Source of the DNA: SHYR01 sp036013055
Lineage (GTDB): Bacteria > Chloroflexota > Dehalococcoidia > UBA2979
Assembly: GCA_036013055.1 (NCBI GenBank)
Contig: DASCQM010000006.1
Coordinates: forward strand, 124,001 to 188,000
Length of the DNA: 64,000 nucleotides
Direction of reading: 5' to 3'
Of the stretch, positions 35,814 to 43,599 are shown piece by piece. Within the stretch, counting starts at the first letter, position 1, and the number at the start of each line of letters is the position of its first letter. The notes below the pieces were generated by a model. That model saw nothing but the letters and a program-made list of their open reading frames with translations, searched no databases and was not told where the DNA came from. The position numbers and the translations under genes are program-made.

Positions 35814-36431
35814 ATGGCGGACTCAGCTACGACGTCCCGCATGCAGAGCCGGCTCGTCCGCTACTCGATCGTCGCTCTGCTCGTCGCGGTGATCGGCGGG
35901 CTGCTGGTGCAGCGGGAACTGCTGTCCGACGGAGACGCTGACTCTCTCACCCTCTCCTCGCTTGGCCTGCTGGACGACCAGTCGGTCGCGATCGGCGAGC
36001 CGGCGCCGGACTTCGTGGTGCGGACGGTCGGCGGAGACCTCGTTCGGCTCTCCGATCTCCGCGGCAAGACGGTCGTACTGAACTTCTGGGCGACCTGGTG
36101 CCCGCCGTGCAGGGCGGAGATGCCCGACTTCCAGGAGACATTCGAGGCGCGTGAGGCGGCTGACGACTTCGCGATCCTTGCCGTCGACAAGCTCGTCGAG
36201 GACGTGGAGAGCGCAGTCGTCGAGTTCGTCGACGAGTTCGGTCTGACGTTCCTCGTTGGCTTCGACGAGAGCGACGAGATCGTGGAGCGCTACGGCGTGC
36301 GCGGGCTGCCGTCGACGTTCTTCATCGATCGCGAAGGGATCCTGCGTGCCCGCACGCTCGGCCCGGTCTTCGGCAACCTGCTGCCGGACGGGATCGCCGA
36401 GGCTGACCGGGCAGGCGAGGGCGGCTCCTAG
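35814..36431 (+). CDS. TlpA/ResA-like membrane-anchored thiol-disulfide oxidoreductase
   Basis: A 205-residue protein with one N-terminal membrane anchor (about 15-32) and an extracytoplasmic thioredoxin domain. The active site is NFWATWCPPCRAEMP (CxxC) and the cis-Pro segment is GVRGLPSTFFIDREG. ATG 35814 is preceded by CCGGAGGTCGAC, a strong ribosome site. Such proteins reduce cytochrome c apoproteins or other exported thiols. It follows the DUF3179 gene by 80 bases, extending a small thiol-redox cluster. Confidence 0.92.
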   Translation: MADSATTSRMQSRLVRYSIVALLVAVIGGLLVQRELLSDGDADSLTLSSLGLLDDQSVAIGEPAPDFVVRTVGGDLVRLSDLRGKTVVLNFWATWCPPCRAEMPDFQETFEAREAADDFAILAVDKLVEDVESAVVEFVDEFGLTFLVGFDESDEIVERYGVRGLPSTFFIDREGILRARTLGPVFGNLLPDGIAEADRAGEGGS

Positions 36432-36505
36432 ATAGCCCCGGCTGGCATCCCCCAGAGCCGCCGCCTGTTGGCATCGCGCGGCTCGATCATGTAGTGATAC
36501 CGCCC

Positions 36506-38887
36506 ATGCGGGTACTGGAACTGAGTGACCGCGAGGAGGCAGCCGCGTTCTGCGGCAAGCTCTTCGCCCGGTGGGGCGCGGAAGTGATCCGCGTCGAGTC
36601 GCCCGATCGCGCGCCACCGACCGAAGCGCTCGACCGCTACCTGAACGGTGGCAAGCGACGCGTCGCGCTCGACTATCGCGATGCCGAGCAACGCGAGACG
36701 CTCGACCGCCTCGCCGCCACCTGCGATGTGATGATCACCGACGCCTCGGCGCACGACGTGGAGCGCTTCGACCTCATGCAGCTCGGTGCGGCGAGTGGTC
36801 ACATCGTGCGCACCAGCATCACGCCGTTCGGCCTCTCCGGGCCCTACCGCGACTGGCAGGCGACGGCATCGACGCTGCTCGCGCTCGGTGGCTACACGTG
36901 GCTGCACGGCGACATCGGGCGCACGCCGCTGACGATGCCCGGCAACTACCCGTACTACCAGACGGGCTCGTATGCTTACGTCGCTGCACTCTCCTCGCAG
37001 CTTCGCGCTCGCGCCAACCCCGACGCGGGGCCGACGAACATCGAGGTCAGCGTGCTCGAGGCGCTGGGCAGCCTGCACCAGTTCACGTTCGAGACCTTCA
37101 CCTACGGCGGCCGCATCCGCAGCCGCCACGGCAACCGCTGGGAGAACCTGCACCCGACGACGTTGCTGCCGTGCGCCGATGGCTGGTGGTCGGTGAACGT
37201 GCTCGACCAGTTCTGGGAGCCGTTCGCGATGATGATCGATCGCCCCGACGTGATCAATGATCCTCGGTTCGCGACGAACGCCGACCGTCTGCTGCACGCG
37301 GATGAGCTGGACGAGATCATCATCGAGGCCGTGCGCGACTGGCCGATGAAGCGCGTGCTCAAGGACGGGCAAGAGACGTGGCGCGTGCCCGTCGGCTACA
37401 TGATGTCGACGCAGGACGCGCTGGACGACCCGCACATGAACGAGCGCGGCTTCTGGCGATCTGCGGACGACGGGCCGCGCACTGCCGGCTCGCCCTTCCT
37501 CTTCATCGGCGAAGAGCCGCCAGCGGAGCGCGCTCCGTCTGCCATCGGCGCGCATACCGCCGAGGTGCTCAGCGAACTGCCCGACGCGCCGGCCGGCACC
37601 TCGACGGCTGCAGCGCCGGCAGCTGCGCTGACCTCGGGTGCGATGCGACCGCTGGAAGGCGTGCGCGTCGTCGATCTCACGCGTATCTGGTCGGGACCGC
37701 TCGGCGCGCGGATGCTCGGCGATCTCGGCGCGGAGGTCGTGAAGATCGAGGCGCACACGAACCGGGGCCCGGCGGTCGTCCCCGGTGTGCGGGCCGGGCT
37801 CTTCCCCGATGGCGACCCCGGCGAGCGGCCGTGGAACCGGCAGGGCCTCTTCAACAAGCTCAATCGCAACAAGCAGAGCGTCGCGCTCGACCTCAAGTCC
37901 GAGCGGGGGCGGGAGCTGTTCCTTCAGCTCGTCGCCGAGGCGGACATTGTGATCGAGAACTTCAGCGCGCGAGCGATGCCGAGCCTCGGTCTCGGCTACG
38001 AGCAGCTGCGCACGGTGAACGACGGGATCATCTACGTCGCGATGCCCGCGTTCGGCCTGACCGGGCCGTATCGCGACTACGTCGGTCTCGGCCCCAGCAT
38101 CGAGCCGCTGATCGGCCTGACCGCGCTGATGGGCTACTCCGAGGATGAGCCCCGCGTCACGGCGAAGGCGCTGACCGACGCGATCTCCGGCGTCGTCGCG
38201 GCGTCTGCCGCGGTGACGGCACTCGATCGACGCGAGCAGACGGGGCAGGGCGCGTTCATCGATCTCTCGCAGCACGAGGCTGGTGTGACGATGCTCGGCG
38301 AGTACTTCATCGACCGCCAGGTGAGCGGCGTCGAGCCGCCGCGCGAGGGCAACTGGCATCCCGAGGCCACGCCGCACGGCGTCTTCCGCTGCGCCGGCGA
38401 CGACGATTGGATCGCGCTCTCCGTCGGTAGCGAGGCGCAATGGCTCGCGCTCGCCGAGTCCGCCGGGGCCGCGTGGCCGTCGGACGCTCGCTTCGCGACG
38501 GCAGAGGCGCGCCGGGAGCATCGCGCGGCGCTGAACGAGACGATCGAGCGCTGGACGGCGACACGCGACAAGTTCGAGCTGATGCGCACGCTTCAGGCCG
38601 CCGGGATTGCCGCAGGCGTCGTACACACAGCGCCGGAGGTGCTGGCCGACCCTCACCTCGACGACCGCGGCTACTGGGTGCATCTCGACGACGTCGACGC
38701 CGGACGCCAGCGCTACGACGGCTCACCGCTGATCTTCAACGGCGAGCGCGGCTACGACGGCTGGGCGCCGGCACCGACGCTGGGCGGGCAGAACGAGAGC
38801 GTTCTGCGCGACCTGCTCGGCGTTGATGCGGACGACTTTGCGGCGCTACACGAGCAGGGCGTGATTGCTGATCGACCGCCGGGCTAG
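36506..38887 (+). CDS. Tandem CaiB/BaiF CoA transferase fusion
   Basis: A 793-residue protein made of two CaiB/BaiF units. Unit 1 (about 1-370) starts MRVLELSD, has WGAEVIRVESP, GLSGPYRDW and the catalytic-helix region IEVSVLEALGS. A Pro/Ala/Thr linker (about 358-378) leads to unit 2, which starts LEGVRVVDLTRIWSGPLG, has LGAEVVKIEAH, KQSVALDLKSERGRELF, FGLTGPYRDYVG and IDLSQHEAG. Most family members are single-unit homodimers of about 400 residues, so the fusion gives an intramolecular pseudo-dimer. GTG 36494 is an alternative start. Genes for BCCP and carboxyltransferase follow. Confidence 0.9.
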   Translation: MRVLELSDREEAAAFCGKLFARWGAEVIRVESPDRAPPTEALDRYLNGGKRRVALDYRDAEQRETLDRLAATCDVMITDASAHDVERFDLMQLGAASGHIVRTSITPFGLSGPYRDWQATASTLLALGGYTWLHGDIGRTPLTMPGNYPYYQTGSYAYVAALSSQLRARANPDAGPTNIEVSVLEALGSLHQFTFETFTYGGRIRSRHGNRWENLHPTTLLPCADGWWSVNVLDQFWEPFAMMIDRPDVINDPRFATNADRLLHADELDEIIIEAVRDWPMKRVLKDGQETWRVPVGYMMSTQDALDDPHMNERGFWRSADDGPRTAGSPFLFIGEEPPAERAPSAIGAHTAEVLSELPDAPAGTSTAAAPAAALTSGAMRPLEGVRVVDLTRIWSGPLGARMLGDLGAEVVKIEAHTNRGPAVVPGVRAGLFPDGDPGERPWNRQGLFNKLNRNKQSVALDLKSERGRELFLQLVAEADIVIENFSARAMPSLGLGYEQLRTVNDGIIYVAMPAFGLTGPYRDYVGLGPSIEPLIGLTALMGYSEDEPRVTAKALTDAISGVVAASAAVTALDRREQTGQGAFIDLSQHEAGVTMLGEYFIDRQVSGVEPPREGNWHPEATPHGVFRCAGDDDWIALSVGSEAQWLALAESAGAAWPSDARFATAEARREHRAALNETIERWTATRDKFELMRTLQAAGIAAGVVHTAPEVLADPHLDDRGYWVHLDDVDAGRQRYDGSPLIFNGERGYDGWAPAPTLGGQNESVLRDLLGVDADDFAALHEQGVIADRPPG

Positions 38888-38999
38888 GGGAGTAGTCAGC
38901 TTGCATCGGTAGCTTGACCGGCCTAGGCGCGGGCGGGCAGTGTTGCCGCACGATTGATTTCGACACGACCACGAACGGGATAGGCGAGGGACAACGACG

Positions 39000-39212
39000 A
39001 TGGATGTGAACGCTGAATGGCCGGGGAAGATCGCTGAATTCGCGGTCGCAGTTGGTGACACCGTCGAGGCCGAGCAGGAACTGCTCACGCTCGAGTCGAT
39101 GAAGATGCTCACCCCGGTTGTCTCACCGGCGGCCGGCACGGTCGCCGAGATCGTCGTGGCCGTCGACGAATACGTCGAGGAAGGCCAGACGCTGCTGCGG
39201 CTCGATACGTAA
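39000..39212 (+). CDS. Biotin carboxyl carrier-like protein
   Basis: A 70-residue minimal biotinyl domain. The biotinylation site is ESMKM, preceded by LLTLE, and the mirrored half ends in VEEGQTLLRLDT. It carries carboxybiotin between a biotin carboxylase and the carboxyltransferase encoded 54 bases downstream. The lack of the long N-terminal part of E. coli AccB suits acyl-CoA carboxylases of propionyl-CoA type. Confidence 0.88.
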   Translation: MDVNAEWPGKIAEFAVAVGDTVEAEQELLTLESMKMLTPVVSPAAGTVAEIVVAVDEYVEEGQTLLRLDT

Positions 39213-39266
39213 CAGGCAGGCGCGGGGCGAGCGACAGCGCGCGGGTCGCGCAGGCGGGGGACGCAC

Positions 39267-40841
39267 ATGACGTGGCAACAGGAGATCGACGAACTCGAAC
39301 AGCGCAGGCAGCTTGCCTACGAGCTTGGCGGCGAGGAGCGCGTTGACCTGCACCACGAGCGCGGGCGCTACACGATCCGCGAGCGGCTCGAAATGATCGT
39401 CGACGAAGGCTCATTCCGCGAGCGCGGCGTGCTCGCCGGGCGCGCGGAGTACGAGGACGGCGAACTCAAGAACTTCGCGCCGTCGAACTACGTGATGGGC
39501 ACGGCGAAGATCGACGGCCGCACGCTCGTAGTCGGTGGCGATGACTTCACGGTGCGCGGCGGTGCTGCCGATGGCGCCGTCGGCGGCAAGAGCGGCCACG
39601 CGGAGCGGATGGCGCGCGAGCTGCGCGTCCCGATTATCCGGCTCGTCGATGGCACCGGCGGCGGTGGCAGCGTGCGCACGATCGAGAACATTGGCCGCAC
39701 CTACATCCCCGGCAATCCCTCGTGGGACACACTGGTCGGGATGCTGGCCGAGGTGCCGGTCGTGGCGGCCGCGATGGGCTCCGTCGCCGGCATCGGCGCG
39801 GCGCGCGTCGCCGCATCGCACTTCTCGGTGATGGTCAAGGGCAAGTCGCAGGTCTTCATCGCTGGCCCGGTCGTCGTCGAACGCGGCGTGGGTGCGGAGA
39901 TGAACGAGGATCGGCAAGCCGGCAACGAGGCGCTCGGCGGTTCGCACATCCAGGTGCACCAGGCCGGGGCGGTCGACAACGAGGCCGAGGACGAGGAGGA
40001 CGCGTTCCACCAGATCAAGGCGTTCCTCTCCTACCTGCCGGACAACGCGTGGGGCATCCCGCCCGTCGTCCCGACCGACGACCCGGCGGATCGCCGCGAC
40101 GAGGAGCTGCTCTCGATCATGCCGCGTGACCGGCGGCGACCGTACGACGTGCGCGAGCTGCTCGGTCACGTCCTCGATCGCGACAGTTTCTTCGAGATGA
40201 CGCGCCACTTCGGCCCGGGACAGGTCACCGCCTTCGGGCGCATCAACGGGCACCCGGTCGGCGTGCTGGCGAATGACCCGAAGATGGCCGGTGGCGGACT
40301 GGACGCGGACGGCTCAGACAAGATGACGAAGTTCGTCGATCTCTGCGACGCCTTCAACGTGCCGATCATCAACTTCGTCGACCAGCCCGGCTTCATGCTC
40401 GGCGTCGCGTCGGAGGCGGCGGGCACGATCAAGCGCGGCGTGCGTGCGCTGTCGGCGGTCTACCAGGCGGTTGTGCCGTGGGCCACGGTCGTCGTGCGTC
40501 GCGCCTATGGCGTCGCCGGCGCGGGCCACCAGAATCACTCGCGCTGGAACTACCGCATCGCGTGGCCGTCCGGCGACTGGGGTTCGCTCCCGATCGAGGG
40601 CGGCGTGATGGCCGCGTACCGACGCGACATCGAAGCCGCCGACGACCCCGAGGCGTACCGCACGGAGCTCGAAGAGAAGCTGAACGACCTGCGATCACCG
40701 TTCCGCACGGCGGAGGCGTTCAACATCGAGGAGATCATCGACCCGCGTGAGACGCGCGAGCTGCTGAGCGAGTGGGTGGAGCTGGCGTACAGATCGCTGC
40801 ACACGATCGCGGGGCCGAAGACGCGAGGGACGCGCCCCTAG
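39267..40841 (+). CDS. Acyl-CoA carboxylase carboxyltransferase (beta) subunit
   Basis: A 524-residue protein of the propionyl-/methylcrotonyl-CoA carboxylase beta family, with N and C crotonase-like halves. RLVDGTGGGGSVRT, AAMGSVAGIGAARVAASHFSVM, and in the second half GVLANDPKMAGGGLDADGSDKM, NFVDQPGFMLG and AYGVAGAGHQNHS are visible. The product carboxylates an acyl-CoA using biotin carried on BCCP. A biotin carboxylase subunit is not found next to it or elsewhere in the window, so it must be supplied by another locus. Confidence 0.92.
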   Translation: MTWQQEIDELEQRRQLAYELGGEERVDLHHERGRYTIRERLEMIVDEGSFRERGVLAGRAEYEDGELKNFAPSNYVMGTAKIDGRTLVVGGDDFTVRGGAADGAVGGKSGHAERMARELRVPIIRLVDGTGGGGSVRTIENIGRTYIPGNPSWDTLVGMLAEVPVVAAAMGSVAGIGAARVAASHFSVMVKGKSQVFIAGPVVVERGVGAEMNEDRQAGNEALGGSHIQVHQAGAVDNEAEDEEDAFHQIKAFLSYLPDNAWGIPPVVPTDDPADRRDEELLSIMPRDRRRPYDVRELLGHVLDRDSFFEMTRHFGPGQVTAFGRINGHPVGVLANDPKMAGGGLDADGSDKMTKFVDLCDAFNVPIINFVDQPGFMLGVASEAAGTIKRGVRALSAVYQAVVPWATVVVRRAYGVAGAGHQNHSRWNYRIAWPSGDWGSLPIEGGVMAAYRRDIEAADDPEAYRTELEEKLNDLRSPFRTAEAFNIEEIIDPRETRELLSEWVELAYRSLHTIAGPKTRGTRP

Positions 40842-40861
40842 CCGGGAGCAGACCGCCCTCG

Positions 40862-41716
40862 TTAGAGCCCGAGCCTGCGGCGGACCAGCCAGTCCCGCAC
40901 GGCCGTCGGTACCCACCGCGCGAAGAGCGCCTGCCGCTTCGCGTCCTTGCCGACGAGGTAGCGCGTCTTCGGATATTTCGCGGTGAGCGCGTGGACGACG
41001 GCCTTCACCACTTCGTCAGCGTCGATCGCGTTCGTTTCCGCGCGGTCGATCCACCCGCCGACGCGGTCCAGCGCATCGCCGTAGAGCGCGAGTGCCTCTT
41101 CGGACAGGTCGTCCGGGAGTTGCGCGGCGCTGTCGCGCGCCTTGCCCCAGATCGGCGTCTCGATGCGGCCCGGCTCGACGATCGCGACCTTGATCTCCCA
41201 CGGCGTCAGCTCGATGCGCAGTGAGTCGGTGAACGCCTCCAGCGCGAACTTCGACGCTGAGTAGGGCCCGACGTACGGAGCGGCGACGCGACCGGCGATC
41301 GAGCCCATGTTCACGATGCGGCCCTTCACCTTGCGCAGATGCGGGATGAAGGCCTGCGAGACGGCGACCTGGCCGAAGAAGTTGACCTCGAGCTGCTCGC
41401 GGATGCGCTCCATCGGCAGCACCTCGTACGGGCCGCCGATGCCGATGCCGGCGTTGTTCACCAACCCAACGACCACATACCCCGCCTGTGCCACGACGCG
41501 CTCCGCCTCGTCGATCGAGTGCTGCTGTGTGACATCGATGTAGAGCGGTTCGAGCCCGTTCGACGCCGCAGCGCGCAGCGCCTCGCCGTCTTCCTCGCGG
41601 CGCGCGCCAGCGAGGACGTGGAAGCCCATGCGGTCGAGCCGCAGCGCGATCGCCTTGCCGATGCCGCTGGAGGCGCCGGTGACGACCACCGCGCCTCGAA
41701 TCATCGTCTGAGCCAT
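40862..41716 (-). CDS. Short-chain dehydrogenase/reductase
   Basis: A 284-residue classical SDR. The cofactor motif TGASSGIG (about 14-21), VNNAGIG, the catalytic Ser in NMGSIAG, and YSASK (Tyr and Lys) are all present, and the C-terminal region is longer than in minimal SDRs. ARREED after the second strand could suit NADP. Substrate unknown. It is encoded directly after a CaiB/BaiF gene (28 bases) on the same strand, so a CoA-linked hydroxy/keto substrate is possible. Confidence 0.9.
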   Translation of the reverse strand: MAQTMIRGAVVVTGASSGIGKAIALRLDRMGFHVLAGARREEDGEALRAAASNGLEPLYIDVTQQHSIDEAERVVAQAGYVVVGLVNNAGIGIGGPYEVLPMERIREQLEVNFFGQVAVSQAFIPHLRKVKGRIVNMGSIAGRVAAPYVGPYSASKFALEAFTDSLRIELTPWEIKVAIVEPGRIETPIWGKARDSAAQLPDDLSEEALALYGDALDRVGGWIDRAETNAIDADEVVKAVVHALTAKYPKTRYLVGKDAKRQALFARWVPTAVRDWLVRRRLGL

Positions 41717-41744
41717 CGACGGGTCCCCCTCAGAGACGGATCGG

Positions 41745-42941
41745 TCAGATCGCTCCCGCCTCCCGCAGGGTCTCGATCTCTGGCCAACCGTAGCCAGCCT
41801 CTTGCAGTATCTCTTCAGTGTGTTGCCCCAGCTCTGGGCCGCCGCCCTGGATGCGAGGCGGCGTCGCGCTCATCTGCACGGGCGGGCCCGGCACGCGCAT
41901 CTTGCCGAGGTTCGGCGTTTCGATCTCCTGGATATAGCCGTTCGCCGCGAACTGCGGGTGGTCCGCGACGCCCGCGTAGTCGAGCACGGGCGCGTGCGGG
42001 ACATCGTGCTCAAAGAGACGGTCGAGCCACTCGTCGCGTGGCCGCTCGGCGAAGACCGCCTCTAGCACCTCGACCAGCGCAAGCTTGTTGTCGAAGCGCC
42101 CGAAGGGCTCAGCGAACCGTTCGTCCTCGCGCAGGTCGGGCCGTTCGATGGCGTCGCACATGCGCTCCCACATCGCCTGCGTGTTCGCGGCGATCGCCAC
42201 GTATCCGCCGTCGGCGCTGCGGTAGTGCGTATACGTCGCCGAGCGGCGGAACTCGAAGCCCGGCTGTCTGCCGGTGCGCAGGAAGCGCGTCAGTGTCATC
42301 GATTGCAGCGCCGTCATCGACCCGATCAGCGAGACGTCGACGTGCTGACCTTCGCCGCTCTGCTCGCGCACGAAAAGCGCGCTGGCGACGCCGAAGGCGA
42401 GCGTCATCGCGCCGATCTGGTCGGCGAAGCCGCCGATCAGCGCGTGCGGCTCCTCGTCCGGGCCGCCGCCTTGTTCGGACATGATCCCGCTCAGCGCCTG
42501 TCCGACGTGGTCGTACCCCGGGCGCTGCGCCCACGGCCCCTCGCGACCCCACGCCGACGCCGAGGCGAGGATGATGTTCGGCCGCAGCTCCTTGAGCTGC
42601 TCGTAGCCCAGTCCCCAGCGCTCCATCACGCCGGGTCGGAAGTTCTCCAGCACCACGTCGCAGAGCGGTACGAGGCGGCGCACGACCTCGATCGCCTCTG
42701 GCGTGCGCATGTTGAGGGTGATGCTCTTCTTGCCGCGGTTGTGTGCCTCGAAGTAGGCGCTGAAGCCGTCCGGCTGCAGGCCGTTCGCGCGTCCCGGTTC
42801 GCCGCCCGGCTCCTCGATCTTGATCACCTCCGCGCCCATGTCCGAGAGCAGCACGGTCGCGAACGGCCCCTGCTGGTAGCGCGAGAAGTCGAGAATGCGG
42901 ACGCCGGTGAGCGCCGAGAGGGACAGGGCATCGTTGCTCAC
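41745..42941 (-). CDS. CaiB/BaiF family CoA transferase
   Basis: A 398-residue protein. GTG 42941 is chosen because it overlaps the TGA of the phosphatase gene (GTGA), and the family start LTGVRILDFSRYQQGPFAT follows. It has MGAEVIKIEEPGGEPGR, KKSITLNMRTPEA, and a catalytic-helix region GQHVDVSLIGSMT, in which the second acidic position found in most family members is Gly. CoA transfer may therefore work differently here, or the protein may be a racemase-type member. It is encoded between the phosphatase and SDR genes in a leftward run. Confidence 0.88.
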   Translation of the reverse strand: MSNDALSLSALTGVRILDFSRYQQGPFATVLLSDMGAEVIKIEEPGGEPGRANGLQPDGFSAYFEAHNRGKKSITLNMRTPEAIEVVRRLVPLCDVVLENFRPGVMERWGLGYEQLKELRPNIILASASAWGREGPWAQRPGYDHVGQALSGIMSEQGGGPDEEPHALIGGFADQIGAMTLAFGVASALFVREQSGEGQHVDVSLIGSMTALQSMTLTRFLRTGRQPGFEFRRSATYTHYRSADGGYVAIAANTQAMWERMCDAIERPDLREDERFAEPFGRFDNKLALVEVLEAVFAERPRDEWLDRLFEHDVPHAPVLDYAGVADHPQFAANGYIQEIETPNLGKMRVPGPPVQMSATPPRIQGGGPELGQHTEEILQEAGYGWPEIETLREAGAI

Positions 42942-43495
42942 GGCGTGACCACCGCGTCGGGCGAGTAGCGGTGCTCCCACATCGGCTGCCACGCCCACGG
43001 CAGCGAGATCGTCTCTGCGAGGGGGACGCCGTTTGCGAGGTGCTCGAGGCAGTCCTGCGTCGCACGGTGGCCGACGATCACGATGCGCTGGCTTTCGCGG
43101 GTGGCTGCGATCTCGTCGAGCAGGCTGCGCATGCCGGCGGCGATTTGTGCGTAGCTCTCGCCGCCGGGGAAGGGGACGTCGATATGTTGCGGTCGCGCCG
43201 CCGCGATCTCCTCGCTCGGCCGTCCCGTCAGCTCGCCGTAGTCGCACTCGCGCAGGCGGACATCCTCGATCAGTGGCACGTCGCGGTCACCGAAGGCGAT
43301 CCTCACGGTCTCGCTCGCGCGCTGCAGGTCAGACGAGAACACGGCGTCGATCGGTTGCCCGGCGAAGTCGTCGCGTCGCTGCGCGGCCTGCTCGCGACCA
43401 GTCGCGGAGAGCGCGACGTCGAAGTGGCCCGAGGCGATCCCGGCCTCGTTGTCGAGGCTCGTCGCATGCGTCACGAAGGTGAACTGAACAGCCAT
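42938..43495 (-). CDS. Histidine phosphatase-family protein with altered RHG motif
   Basis: A 185-residue phosphoglycerate-mutase-like protein. The N-terminal motif reads FVTHATSLDNEAG where LVRHGET is usual: the catalytic His is kept but the preceding Arg is Thr and the Gly is Ala. Other sites remain: FSSDLQRASETV, LRECDYGELTG (Glu) and IVGHRATQD (second His). It may have reduced or altered phosphatase activity. Its stop overlaps the GTG start of a CaiB/BaiF gene, so it is the first gene of that leftward operon. Confidence 0.82.
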   Translation of the reverse strand: MAVQFTFVTHATSLDNEAGIASGHFDVALSATGREQAAQRRDDFAGQPIDAVFSSDLQRASETVRIAFGDRDVPLIEDVRLRECDYGELTGRPSEEIAAARPQHIDVPFPGGESYAQIAAGMRSLLDEIAATRESQRIVIVGHRATQDCLEHLANGVPLAETISLPWAWQPMWEHRYSPDAVVTP

Positions 43496-43599
43496 CGCCT
43501 AAACTCCCGCTGCACATTACGATGCGCGAGGTTGTGACGAACAGACAAGCACCAGATCGCGCTGCCGGTTCCGGCGCGTGGTAGCGAAATGAGGGCCAG

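Noticed and set aside
36428..38683. A 751-residue minus-strand frame over the CaiB/BaiF fusion.
   Set aside because: Antisense to a protein with repeated family motifs; no motif of its own.
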